DNA from: an uncultured Candidatus Hydrogenedens sp.
GTDB lineage: Bacteria; Myxococcota; UBA4151
Reading direction: 5' to 3'
Length of the DNA: 44,459 bases
Assembly: GCA_902574205.1 (NCBI GenBank)
Contig: CACGMS010000009.1
Span: forward strand, 1 to 44,459
The notes under the pieces are model-generated. The model saw only the letters and a program-made list of their open reading frames with translations, did not search any database and had not been told where the DNA came from. A program made the translations under genes and the position numbers. Below, piece after piece: positions 25,578 through 34,983 of the stretch (position 1 is the first letter of the stretch; every line of letters starts with the position of its first letter).

Positions 25578-27980
25578 GAAGTCTTTTTCGATCAGCGTTC
25601 GATTGGTCAGGCAGTTGACGAAGCGTCGCTCAACCAACTCATCGATGTGCAGCAGCTCGACCTGGTAGTGTGCACTCGAATTGATGATGTCGACATTAAT
25701 CTTGATGAGCTGTTTGCGCTTGACCAGTGGTCCGGTCAACGGCTCGATTTGTATACCTTCGATGGATGGGTTGACGAGGCTGGTCAACGCGTCGCCGCCA
25801 TTTTGGAAGCCTTGCCAAAGCAAGCGGTCGCGGTGGCAACCATGATCAGTCATAAAGGTCCGATCGAGTTGCTCGACGAGTTGATGCTTGTGCCCAAGGA
25901 AATCTTGTCCGAGCTGGTTCAAGTCAAGGAGCATTTAGGCAAAGACCTTGAGCAGGTTATTGATGAACTCTCAGCACTTGCTATCGGCGCAGAAAATGTC
26001 GTGACCTTGGCCATTCGCGATAAGGACTTTATTCGAGTCGCTGATGCCTTACGTTATGAATGGACTCTGCTGCTCAATGGTTTGTTGGGTTTTCTTGTTC
26101 CTGAAACTGAAGCGAACCTAAAAGCCTTTGAAGCTGGACCCGAGTTGTCGGGTAGTGAGCTGTACGAACTCAATCTTGAAGCATTAAATAAACGCTATCC
26201 GATGATTGTATCGCAAATTAAGGCGGCTTGGGAGGGGCGAGACCAGGAGCGCTATCAAATTGATGAGGGACCTGTGGGCCTTCGTGCGCCGCGTGTTAAT
26301 AATCAGCGCATGTGGTCGGTGATTGCACCCTTTGCGGATGCTGAGCGAATCGCGACAGGTCACATTGGTGATTCGAATCATTACCAATGGGATTGTGCTG
26401 GTACATGGGGTCTTTCTGGACCGATAGCCTTCGATATTTTGAACAATGAAATGAAGGACCGACCCCAGATTTTTGTGCGGCCTGATCTCGAAGCTTTTGC
26501 TGCTGAATTACATTGCGCTGACTGGCGAGAGTTACTTGAAGCGGAACATACCGGCGTGTGTTTTTCGGTTGATGAGTTTCGTTGGACGTTACGCAGTTGT
26601 TTTGTCCATAAGGACCGAATTCGACGACTCAGTAGCCCGAATTTATTGGCGGTAGATCCTGCTCTGTACACGGAACTCCACGAACAAAGTGGCCACACAG
26701 AACTATCCCTTAATATGGAAAGTCATACGGGATTGAGTCGAGGGCGTCAGTGGGCTTCGAACTCACTCGAAAATGTAGCGACGCTGCTGCCTGAACCTGA
26801 TGCGCGCAAGCTCCAAGGTATGTGCGAGGGGATGCCTGGGCTTTTAGTTGCGCCAGGTCCGAGCTTGAAAAAGAACATTCATCTGATCCCTGAGTTCGCC
26901 AAGAAAGGTGTTGTAGTTGGAGTCAGCCATGTCCTTGGTAAACTGCAAAAAATGGGTGTCGATCCTGAGTTGATTGTGGCCATTGAAGCGAACGATATTT
27001 CAAGTCATTTCGAGGACACTGTACCCGAGCGTACATCACTCTTTATTCATGAATCAACGCATCCGAATGTTGTCGATCAGCCGGTGGCACAGCGTTGGGT
27101 TGTCCATGACAGTGAAATAGGGCGACGCCTCAAAGGCGACGAGAGCCTCAAGAGTATTGATATGGTGGCATCAAGTTGTACGCATGTGGCAATGTGGGCA
27201 CTCAAGGAGCTTGGCTGTGATCCGATCGTATTTGTGGGTCTTGATCTCGCTTTGGAGGATGGCAAGCAATACTCTGAAGGATGCGAAGGTTGGACGCCGA
27301 CTCAGCAGACTTTAGAGATCGATGGTTATCATGGCGATAAGGTGCAAACACTCTCTCAGTATAATGTTTTTCGTGATCAGTTTGAACTCTGTTTGACGCA
27401 CCATTTGTTTCAGGGGCGCCAATACATCAACGCCACCGAAGGCGGTGCAAAGATTCATGGTACCGATCAGTATTCACTTGCCGAGGTAATCGAGCAATTG
27501 GCGCAACGCCCAAAGAAACAACGGAGCGGGCCCTTTGTTGCAGATTCTGATGATCTTCCAAGTGTTGATTGGTCCAAAGCCGTCGAATCTCTTGAAGCGA
27601 GCGCACAAGATTTAGCAGAGGCTGAATTGAGCGCTCGGCGCGGTTTAGAGTCGGCAAAAAATGCAATAAAGTGCTTTAAAGCTGGCGATGAAGCAGGCGT
27701 TCACCGGCGAGGGCGGGCAGCGTCTAAGCGCGCTCGGCGAGCCAATGAGGTGCTGACCAACGACCATATTCTCAATGGTCGCTGGATGGCCGAGCAAAAT
27801 AAGAGATCACGACGTCTTGAGCGAGAAGCGGCTTATCTTGAAGACGATCCAAATGCTGTCATGAAACATAATTTAAACCATTATCAACAACTTCTGGCTT
27901 CGATCGAGGAAGCGGCACAAAGTTTACGGCCGCTTTATGAAAATGCTGCCAAAAAAATTCGGGAGCGAAAGCATGTTTGA
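25575..27980 (+). CDS. maf: Motility accessory factor (Maf), DUF115/MptE-like flagellin glycosyltransferase
   Basis: LLVAPGPSLKKNIHLIPEFAKKGVVVGVSHVLGKLQKMGVDPELIVAIEAND and IVFVGLDLALEDGKQYSEG; adjacent pseB/pseC-like genes. Confidence 0.88.
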   Translation: MEVFFDQRSIGQAVDEASLNQLIDVQQLDLVVCTRIDDVDINLDELFALDQWSGQRLDLYTFDGWVDEAGQRVAAILEALPKQAVAVATMISHKGPIELLDELMLVPKEILSELVQVKEHLGKDLEQVIDELSALAIGAENVVTLAIRDKDFIRVADALRYEWTLLLNGLLGFLVPETEANLKAFEAGPELSGSELYELNLEALNKRYPMIVSQIKAAWEGRDQERYQIDEGPVGLRAPRVNNQRMWSVIAPFADAERIATGHIGDSNHYQWDCAGTWGLSGPIAFDILNNEMKDRPQIFVRPDLEAFAAELHCADWRELLEAEHTGVCFSVDEFRWTLRSCFVHKDRIRRLSSPNLLAVDPALYTELHEQSGHTELSLNMESHTGLSRGRQWASNSLENVATLLPEPDARKLQGMCEGMPGLLVAPGPSLKKNIHLIPEFAKKGVVVGVSHVLGKLQKMGVDPELIVAIEANDISSHFEDTVPERTSLFIHESTHPNVVDQPVAQRWVVHDSEIGRRLKGDESLKSIDMVASSCTHVAMWALKELGCDPIVFVGLDLALEDGKQYSEGCEGWTPTQQTLEIDGYHGDKVQTLSQYNVFRDQFELCLTHHLFQGRQYINATEGGAKIHGTDQYSLAEVIEQLAQRPKKQRSGPFVADSDDLPSVDWSKAVESLEASAQDLAEAELSARRGLESAKNAIKCFKAGDEAGVHRRGRAASKRARRANEVLTNDHILNGRWMAEQNKRSRRLEREAAYLEDDPNAVMKHNLNHYQQLLASIEEAAQSLRPLYENAAKKIRERKHV

Positions 27981-28941
27981 TCAAGCCTCATTGTTAATTA
28001 CTGGAGGTACCGGGAGTTTAGGAAACGCACTGACTCGTTACCTACTCGACCATACGAACCTTCGCCGAGTGATCATCTACAGCCGCGATGAGCTCAAACA
28101 ACACGAGATGCGACAGCGCTTCAATAATGATCCACGCTTGCGCTTCTTTATCGGTAATGTGCGTGATTTGGATCGGCTTCGTCGAGCTTTTACTGGTGTT
28201 GATTACGTGATTCATGCAGCGGCACTCAAACAGGTTCCTGCCGCTGAATACAACCCCTTTGAGTGTATCAAAACGAACGTGCTTGGTGGTCAAAATGTGA
28301 TCGAAGCAGCGCTTGATTGTGGCATCAAGAAGCTGGTTGCTTTGTCGACGGATAAAGCGTGCAACCCAATCAATCTTTATGGTGCGACGAAACTGTGTTC
28401 GGATAAGCTCTTTGTTGCCGGTAATGCCTATGCTGGCGGGTCAGGAACGAAGTTCGCTGTCGTGCGTTATGGCAATGTGTCAGGCTCACGTGGATCAGTT
28501 GTGCCGCTGTTCAAGCGCTTAGCTCAAGAAGGTGGCGAGGTGACCATCACCGATGAGCGAATGACTCGATTTTGGATTACGATCGAAACGGCGGTGCAGT
28601 TGGTCATGGACAGCTTTGAGCATATGGAAGGCGGCGAAATATTTGTTCCCAAGATTCCATCGATGCGCATCACCGATCTGGCTAAGGCATTGTGTCCAGG
28701 CCAGCCCGTTCGAGTGATTGGTATTCGCCCGGGGGAGAAATTGCATGAGGCGATGATCGGTGAAGATGATAGCCGCTCGGTTATTGATATGGGACCTCGT
28801 TATGCCATTGTACCTGAGTTTGAGTGGTACAACTCACGCCGTGATCGCGGCGATTCGGTACCCGACGGATTCTGCTACACATCGGACAAAAATGATCAGT
28901 GGCTAAGTGTTGATGAACTGAAGCGGTTATCGGGACTATGA
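27973..28941 (+). CDS. pseB: PseB-like UDP-GlcNAc 4,6-dehydratase (SDR)
   Basis: LLITGGTGSLGNALTRYLL; RRVIIYSRDELKQHEMRQRF; LYGATKL; ATG at 27973 with the maf 3' end overlapping. Confidence 0.9.
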   Translation: MFDQASLLITGGTGSLGNALTRYLLDHTNLRRVIIYSRDELKQHEMRQRFNNDPRLRFFIGNVRDLDRLRRAFTGVDYVIHAAALKQVPAAEYNPFECIKTNVLGGQNVIEAALDCGIKKLVALSTDKACNPINLYGATKLCSDKLFVAGNAYAGGSGTKFAVVRYGNVSGSRGSVVPLFKRLAQEGGEVTITDERMTRFWITIETAVQLVMDSFEHMEGGEIFVPKIPSMRITDLAKALCPGQPVRVIGIRPGEKLHEAMIGEDDSRSVIDMGPRYAIVPEFEWYNSRRDRGDSVPDGFCYTSDKNDQWLSVDELKRLSGL

Positions 28942-30068
28942 TTCCCTACGGCCGGCACGATTTACGTCCTGCGGATCATCAAGCGGTTCTTGAGGTTCTT
29001 GAGTCCGGTTGGCTAACCGGCGGTCCCGCTGTGCAAGCGTTTGAGCAGGATTTGGCGTCGGTATGCGCGGCGCCCCGAGTGGTGACTTGCTCAAATGGTA
29101 CCACGGCGTTGCATTTGGTTGCGGAGGCGATCGATGCACCCCCAGGGGCATGGTGGATTTGTACCCCGAGTACGTTTGTTGCAAGTATTCAAGCTGGTAT
29201 TTATTCCGGATATCGGCCGGTCTTTGTTGATGCAGATCCGGAGACAGGCTTAATCTGCTTGGAGTCTCTGGCTGGCCTACTTGAAGCCGCACGAGATCAT
29301 GAGGCGGTGGTCGCCGCTGTCGTTGCGGTTGATCTTAATGGGCACTGTGTTTCGATCAACGATTTGGCCGATTTGCTCGATCTTTATGCCGTGCCGATTG
29401 TGCGTGATGCGGCTCATAGCTTGGGCGCTGTTGACGCAGACGGTTTAGCCGTTGGTGGTAATGATCGTGTTCTGGCCACGGCGCTAAGCTTTCATCCGGT
29501 GAAGCTGATCGCTGCTGGAGAGGGCGGCGCGCTCGTGGGCCATGATGACGAGTTTATGGATCGCGTGAAGCATTTGAGAAGTCATGCTATGACTCGACAG
29601 CCGGGTACACCGAGTGATTATCGAGTCGATGCAGTTGGGTTCAATTATAGACTCTCTGATCTCCATGCTGCACTTGGCCGCAGTCAACTGGCCAGGATTG
29701 AAGACAAACTAGAGAAGCGCCGAGCACTTGCTGCAGTCTATCAAGAGGAGTTCAGTGCTGTCGCTGATCTACGCATGGTCTTACCGAGTGAGGGGACCTT
29801 GTCAGCTTGGCATTTAATGAGCGTATTGGTCGATCCTGAGCGCCGTTGGGACCTTATTGCGGCGCTGCGAGACGCCGGTATTGGTGCTGCTCATCATTAT
29901 CCAGCCGCTCATTTACAGCCCGTTTATTCGGAGTTGCTTCCAGGGTTAGAAGGCACCTGCCCCGGCGCCGAAGCATATTGTGCATCACAAATTACGCTTC
30001 CTTTATTTGAGCAACTGACGCCTCAAGAGGTTAAGCGGGTTACGCAAACCCTAAAAAATCTGTTGTAA
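28938..30068 (+). CDS. pseC: PseC-like DegT/DnrJ/EryC1 aminotransferase
   Basis: MIPYGRHDLRPADHQAVLEVLESGWLTGGPAVQAFE; VTCSNGTTALHL; SFHPVKLIAAGEGGAL; VDAVGFNYRLSDLHAALG. Confidence 0.88.
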   Translation: MIPYGRHDLRPADHQAVLEVLESGWLTGGPAVQAFEQDLASVCAAPRVVTCSNGTTALHLVAEAIDAPPGAWWICTPSTFVASIQAGIYSGYRPVFVDADPETGLICLESLAGLLEAARDHEAVVAAVVAVDLNGHCVSINDLADLLDLYAVPIVRDAAHSLGAVDADGLAVGGNDRVLATALSFHPVKLIAAGEGGALVGHDDEFMDRVKHLRSHAMTRQPGTPSDYRVDAVGFNYRLSDLHAALGRSQLARIEDKLEKRRALAAVYQEEFSAVADLRMVLPSEGTLSAWHLMSVLVDPERRWDLIAALRDAGIGAAHHYPAAHLQPVYSELLPGLEGTCPGAEAYCASQITLPLFEQLTPQEVKRVTQTLKNLL

Positions 30069-30116
30069 TCACGAGAGACCCGTAGGGTCGAATCAGCTTT
30101 TCGGGTTGAAAGGGAG

Positions 30117-30137
30117 TCGTGCATGAGCCATGCACGA
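30117..30137 (+). other. Perfect 9-bp hairpin upstream of the PilZ-type gene
   Basis: TCGTGCATG-AGC-CATGCACGA. Confidence 0.55.
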
Positions 30138-30154
30138 TCGTGGAGCGATAGCGC

Positions 30155-31036
30155 ATGAGCAACTCAGTTTTGCAAGTTGGTGACCGAGTGGTGGTGGTAC
30201 CTCGCTCTGGAAGCATGGCAAGCGTTCAAATATCTGGGCGCGTTCTCGCTGCTAAAGGGACTGATGCGCTGCGTGTGTCGTGGGACCTTGATGGTCGTAA
30301 CCCTTTTGAAAAGGGCGATGAGTTTCTCGTGATCGGACGAGATATTCGTCGGCGCGGCATGTTCATGAGCGGCGACGCCACGAGCGCCAACTTGGTCTTG
30401 CGTGAAGCCGCAGGTGATGGTCGCTCGAATCGCCGCTTCGCCCGGGTCGAAAGCCTGTTGAAATTCTCTTGGCGCAGCGTTCATCCCGGTGAGGTGGATG
30501 CCCTTGAGTTTAAAGTACGTGATGCCGTGGGTATGCGTCAGCGCGTCAGCGCCGAAAATGTCGCAGCGCCCAAGACCCAGCTGGGTGATTACCTTGAGAA
30601 GCGCCTGGGTGTTTTAGAGGAGTTGATGCGTCAAATTCTGGAACGCCTTGAGGTCAATGACCCTGCAGGGTCAGAGCTGACCGAAGGCCTTTGCGATTTG
30701 AGCGGTTCGGGTATGGTGTTCCCGATTGATCATGGGCACTATCGAATAGCGGTTGCGTTTACAGCGATTAGTCCTGTGGATCAGGAATCGATTGTCCGTT
30801 ACAATTTTCATGTTGAACGCTCCCGGCGTCGCAAAGCCGTTGAGGGTGAAGGTCAGCATATTGAGTTTAGCGGCGAAATGCCTGCTTTGACTCTGTCTGA
30901 GAAGAAGGATTTGGCACGTTGTCCGGTACAGGTGGGTGATTTCGTTGAGATTTCGCTGACACTGCCTCTTGAGGTTCCAGCAGAGATTCGGGTGGTTGCC
31001 CGCGTGGTCCGTTTGGAATCGGGTCATCGTGACTGA
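30155..31036 (+). CDS. PilZ-domain protein, YcgR-like organisation
   Basis: RRFARVE and DLSGSGMVF correspond to RxxxR and D/NxSxxG c-di-GMP motifs; C-terminal VGDFVEISLTLP...IRVVARVVRLE. Confidence 0.7.
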   Translation: MSNSVLQVGDRVVVVPRSGSMASVQISGRVLAAKGTDALRVSWDLDGRNPFEKGDEFLVIGRDIRRRGMFMSGDATSANLVLREAAGDGRSNRRFARVESLLKFSWRSVHPGEVDALEFKVRDAVGMRQRVSAENVAAPKTQLGDYLEKRLGVLEELMRQILERLEVNDPAGSELTEGLCDLSGSGMVFPIDHGHYRIAVAFTAISPVDQESIVRYNFHVERSRRRKAVEGEGQHIEFSGEMPALTLSEKKDLARCPVQVGDFVEISLTLPLEVPAEIRVVARVVRLESGHRD

Positions 31037-31058
31037 TCAATCGAGAAGTTAAACGCTT

Positions 31059-31463
31059 ATGAAACTTGATCATTTGGGCATCGCAGTGCCCGACCTTGAT
31101 GCAGCGCTTGAGTTTTGGCGCGACGCGCTAGGGTTAGAACTCGTGGATGTTGAGGTGGTTGAGTCCGAAGGGGTCCGAACCGCCTTTTTGCCGGTGGGTG
31201 ATGCGAGTATTGAACTGCTTGAACCCATCGATGAGACAGGAGTGATCGCTCGTCATATCGAGCGTCGAGGTCCTGGTCTTCACCATATTTGTATGAAGGT
31301 CGATGGTCTGCAATCGCATTTGAATCAGCTTAATGCCGCTGGCGTGCAGTTGGTGGATCATCAACCGCGCCCCGGTGCGCATGGCAAGAGCGTTGCGTTT
31401 ATTCACCCGAAGTCTGCGGGTGGTGTGTTGTTGGAATTGGCCGAGCCTGGAGAGAAGGCATGA
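31059..31463 (+). CDS. mce: Methylmalonyl-CoA epimerase (VOC family)
   Basis: MKLDHLGIAVPDLDAALEFWRDALGLELVDVEVVESEGVRTAFLPVGDASIELLEP; GPGLHHICMKVD; HPKSAGGVLLELAE. Confidence 0.93.
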   Translation: MKLDHLGIAVPDLDAALEFWRDALGLELVDVEVVESEGVRTAFLPVGDASIELLEPIDETGVIARHIERRGPGLHHICMKVDGLQSHLNQLNAAGVQLVDHQPRPGAHGKSVAFIHPKSAGGVLLELAEPGEKA

Positions 31464-33451
31464 GTCGTTGGACGAGTTTGTTTGTACTGTTGTTGGCTGT
31501 TCCTGCCTATGCCCAAGAGGTCAAGGCGCCAACTCAACAGCCCCCTGCTAAGCCCGCCGCTGCAACGGACGAGAAATCGGAAGCTGAGCCGAGCGAAGAG
31601 TCACCGAAAGAAGCGGTTGAGTCAGAAACCAAGAACAAGCCCGAGCCGCAACAGGCCGAGGTCGACCTTGAGCGGCTCAAATCACAACTCAAGCTTGAAC
31701 TGCTTGAGGAACTTTCTGCGGGTCGTAGTCAAGGGCTTGGTGTTCCTGCCGATTGGGAAGAAAAGACGCTCAAAGAGGAAATCAAGCCGGCTTTACGAAC
31801 CTTTGAGCTCAAGGGTTATTTTAGAACGCGTATGGACTACATGCGCAACCTTGACTTAGGCACAGCCCAGTTCAACCGAACTCGTGGCGGTTGGGATGGT
31901 TCCTCAAACGTTCCTCCTGCTTTATTTTGGCAAAGTGGCGATACTTCCGAGTTGTCCTCGGCGAATATGCGTTTTCGTTTAGATCCAACACTCAACCTGA
32001 GCGAGACGGTTCAGATTCATAGTCGTATCGATGTTTTTGATAATGTGATGCTCGGCGCAACGCCGGATTCATTTCCTGGCTTGATTGAAAACCCGTCGTC
32101 TCCGTTGTCTTTGTTCTCAGCCTCGTCCAATCCGCCTCAAGCGGGTGTTAATGGACCTTGGAGCAGTTTAGCGATCAAGCGTGTTTACGGTGATGTTTTG
32201 CTTCCTGTCGGTCGTTTGCGCTTTGGTCGTATGGGGTCGAACTTTGGTTTGGGCGTGCTCTCAAATTCGGGCGATGGCGACCAGGATGATGCCGGTGACA
32301 ACGCCGATCGAATCATGTTCTTGACCAAGCTGAGCGGTCATATTGTCGGCCTGGGTTGGGACTTCGCTGCCGAGGGACCATTTGGCGCTGGCGGCGGCAA
32401 CGGCGCTTCTCAGCCCTACCGCACGGGTGAAGGCCGTCAGCTTTATGATCTGGCGCAGCGCGATGATGTAGATCAATACGTAGCAGTGGTTGCCAAGGCG
32501 GATCGCGGCGAAGCCATGAAGCGTCTTCTAGCCGAGGGTAAAACCAGCACCAACTATGGTGCCTACGTTGTCTATCGCAGCCAAGCTTATGATTTCCCGA
32601 CGGAGTGGTACGGTAGCAATTACTCGGGTTCTTTTCCGAGTCAGGACCCCACGGTTGATGGGGGTAACTCACCGCGCGGGGCGTTGCGCCGTGATGCCCA
32701 GGCAACAATTGCTAGTCTTTGGTTTCGGCGCCAAAACAATCGGTATCGCATCGAGGCTGAAGCGGTCACCATTCAGGGTATGGTTGGATCGTTCGCAACG
32801 AAAGCCGAAGATGTCGGAAACCCTGCGGTCGAAGCTATTGAGATCTCACAGTTCGGTGCTGCGCTTGAGACCGATTATAAGTTAGCGAAAGATAAGCTCG
32901 TGGTCGGGCTGAACGCAGGCTACGCCAGCGGCGATGATTACCCGCGCTGGGGGCTCCGCCCGGGAACTGGCCAGGTCGCTGCCGGAGACCGTGAGACGGG
33001 CGACACTCGTCAGTTTGGTTGCCCCGTGGGCAACGAAACCAATACGGCAAACCCTTGTTCGGACGCGCTGGATAAAAACATCACCAATTTTCGCTTTGAC
33101 CCCTCATATCGTGTGGACCAAATCCTCTTTCGTGAGGTGATTGGTGGCATCACCGATGCTTGGTATGTCAAGCCGCACTTGAGTTATGCACTCAATTCGG
33201 CAGCCAAACTCAAAGCCGCTGCGGTTTATGGTCAGGCGATTCACGCTGAAAGTACGCCGGGCGGTGAAACACCCTTAGGTTTAGAGTTTGATCTTGGTTT
33301 TGATATGCAGCTCAAAAATCGCCTAGGCTTTGCTTTGGATTATGCCTTGCTCTTTCCGCTTGGCGGTTTGAACTATGCCGTTCCGCAGGGTGCGACGGTC
33401 AGCGCTGGCACTGCGCAGCGACTGATGGGTACCTTGATGCTGCGCTTTTGA
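31460..33451 (+). CDS. Outer-membrane beta-barrel protein, signal peptide and Pro/Glu/Lys-rich N-terminal region
   Basis: Signal peptide LFVLLLAVPAYAQ; long beta-strand-rich region with terminal LMLRF; resembles deltaproteobacterial TIGR04551-type proteins. Confidence 0.65.
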   Translation: MSRWTSLFVLLLAVPAYAQEVKAPTQQPPAKPAAATDEKSEAEPSEESPKEAVESETKNKPEPQQAEVDLERLKSQLKLELLEELSAGRSQGLGVPADWEEKTLKEEIKPALRTFELKGYFRTRMDYMRNLDLGTAQFNRTRGGWDGSSNVPPALFWQSGDTSELSSANMRFRLDPTLNLSETVQIHSRIDVFDNVMLGATPDSFPGLIENPSSPLSLFSASSNPPQAGVNGPWSSLAIKRVYGDVLLPVGRLRFGRMGSNFGLGVLSNSGDGDQDDAGDNADRIMFLTKLSGHIVGLGWDFAAEGPFGAGGGNGASQPYRTGEGRQLYDLAQRDDVDQYVAVVAKADRGEAMKRLLAEGKTSTNYGAYVVYRSQAYDFPTEWYGSNYSGSFPSQDPTVDGGNSPRGALRRDAQATIASLWFRRQNNRYRIEAEAVTIQGMVGSFATKAEDVGNPAVEAIEISQFGAALETDYKLAKDKLVVGLNAGYASGDDYPRWGLRPGTGQVAAGDRETGDTRQFGCPVGNETNTANPCSDALDKNITNFRFDPSYRVDQILFREVIGGITDAWYVKPHLSYALNSAAKLKAAAVYGQAIHAESTPGGETPLGLEFDLGFDMQLKNRLGFALDYALLFPLGGLNYAVPQGATVSAGTAQRLMGTLMLRF

Positions 33452-33466
33452 TTCGGGGCGTCTAGC

Positions 33467-34852
33467 GTGAGTCAATACAGTTGGGGCGGTCGTTTTGCCG
33501 AAGGTATGGATGCTTTGGTGGCGCGCTTTAATGCCTCGGTTCGCTTCGATCAGCGGCTAGCCAAACATGACATTTTGGGCTCGCTCGCTCACGCTCGCAT
33601 GCTCTGCGCACAAGGCCTCCTTAGCGCAGAAGAACTCCGTTCTATTGAGGTTGGTCTCACACGTATTCAAGAGCGTATTGACGCTGGTGATTTTGCTTGG
33701 AGCGATGCGCTCGAAGATGTGCACATGAACATTGAAGCAGAGCTGGTGGAAACGATCGGCGCAGCGGGTAAAAAATTACACACGGCTCGCTCTCGCAATG
33801 ATCAAGTGGCTACCGATATGCGCTTGTGGATCAATGAGGTAGGCGCTGAGCTGATTGCTTCGTTGGTCGCGCTGCGCTCAGCGTTGATCGAGCAGGCTCA
33901 AGCGCATCAGGATTTTATTTTACCTGGCTATACGCATCTGCAACGGGCTCAACCCGTTCGGCTGAGTCATCATCTGCTCGCCCATGAGGCGCATCTTGCG
34001 CGTGATACACAACGCATTGCTGATGCGATACGTCGTCAGAACTATTCGCCGCTTGGAAGCGGCGCGCTTGCGGGCACGCCGCACGCGATTGATCGTCAGC
34101 ATGTGGCTGAGCAGCTCGGGTTTGATGGTGTCACCACCAACAGCCTCGATGCGGTGGGTGCGCGCGATCATATGCTTGAGTTACTGGCAGCGTGCGCCAT
34201 CGCCCAGATCGGCTTGAGTCGCTTAGCCGAAGAACTCGTGTTGTGGTCGAGTCAGGAGTTTGCGTTTTGTACGTTGTCGGACGCTTATTGTACGGGCTCT
34301 TCGATGATGCCGCAGAAAAAGAACCCCGATATGCCGGAGTTGGTGCGCGGTAAAGCCGGACGAGTACTGGGTGATTTTGTGGCGCTTGCTACCGTCGTTA
34401 AAGGTTTACCGCTCGCGTACAATAAAGATTTACAAGAAGACAAAGAACCTTTGTTCGATGCGGTGGATACGCTTCGTGATTGTGCCACGGTGATGACTGG
34501 AACGGTCGCTACGGCAACCTTTCATCGACAGCGTATGGAAGATGCCTTGCGCGATGGCTATGTCGAAGCGACTGAGCTGGCTGATCTGTTGGTGGAACAG
34601 GGTGTTGCCTTTCGCGAAGCGCATCATCGTGTCGGTGACCTTGTTGGTGAGTTAGCAAAAAATGGTCAGCGTTTGATCGATACCACGGATGACCAGATTC
34701 ATCACCATTTGAAACTCGACGCTGACGTTGTGCGCGCTCGCTTTGATCTCGAAGCGATGATCGATCGCAGACAACAACCGGGCAGCCCAGCCAAGGATTA
34801 CGTTGCACAGGCGTTGGTTGCGGCAAAGAAGCGCTTGGAGCGATCGCTGTGA
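33467..34852 (+). CDS. argH: Argininosuccinate lyase
   Basis: WGGRFAEGMDALVARFNASVRFD; GSSMMPQKKNPDMPELVRGKAGRV signature; GTG start. Confidence 0.98.
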   Translation: MSQYSWGGRFAEGMDALVARFNASVRFDQRLAKHDILGSLAHARMLCAQGLLSAEELRSIEVGLTRIQERIDAGDFAWSDALEDVHMNIEAELVETIGAAGKKLHTARSRNDQVATDMRLWINEVGAELIASLVALRSALIEQAQAHQDFILPGYTHLQRAQPVRLSHHLLAHEAHLARDTQRIADAIRRQNYSPLGSGALAGTPHAIDRQHVAEQLGFDGVTTNSLDAVGARDHMLELLAACAIAQIGLSRLAEELVLWSSQEFAFCTLSDAYCTGSSMMPQKKNPDMPELVRGKAGRVLGDFVALATVVKGLPLAYNKDLQEDKEPLFDAVDTLRDCATVMTGTVATATFHRQRMEDALRDGYVEATELADLLVEQGVAFREAHHRVGDLVGELAKNGQRLIDTTDDQIHHHLKLDADVVRARFDLEAMIDRRQQPGSPAKDYVAQALVAAKKRLERSL

Positions 34853-34983
34853 AGTCTGTCGTATTATTGATTTTTATCGTGGTGGGTTGCGGGGTTAAAG
34901 GTCCACCGCTACCACCGGTTGGTGCGTCGCCAGTTTCTAAACAGCCTGGGGAGAGCCGCAGTGTTGAACGCAAACAGCCTTGA
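34849..34983 (+). CDS. lptM: Small LptM/YifL-like lipoprotein (44 aa, not in ORF track)
   Basis: GTG at 34849 overlaps argH stop: MKSVVLLIFIVVGCGVKGPPLPPVGASPVSKQPGESRSVERKQP*; lipobox VVGC then CGxKGP-P motif. Confidence 0.75.
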   Translation: MKSVVLLIFIVVGCGVKGPPLPPVGASPVSKQPGESRSVERKQP

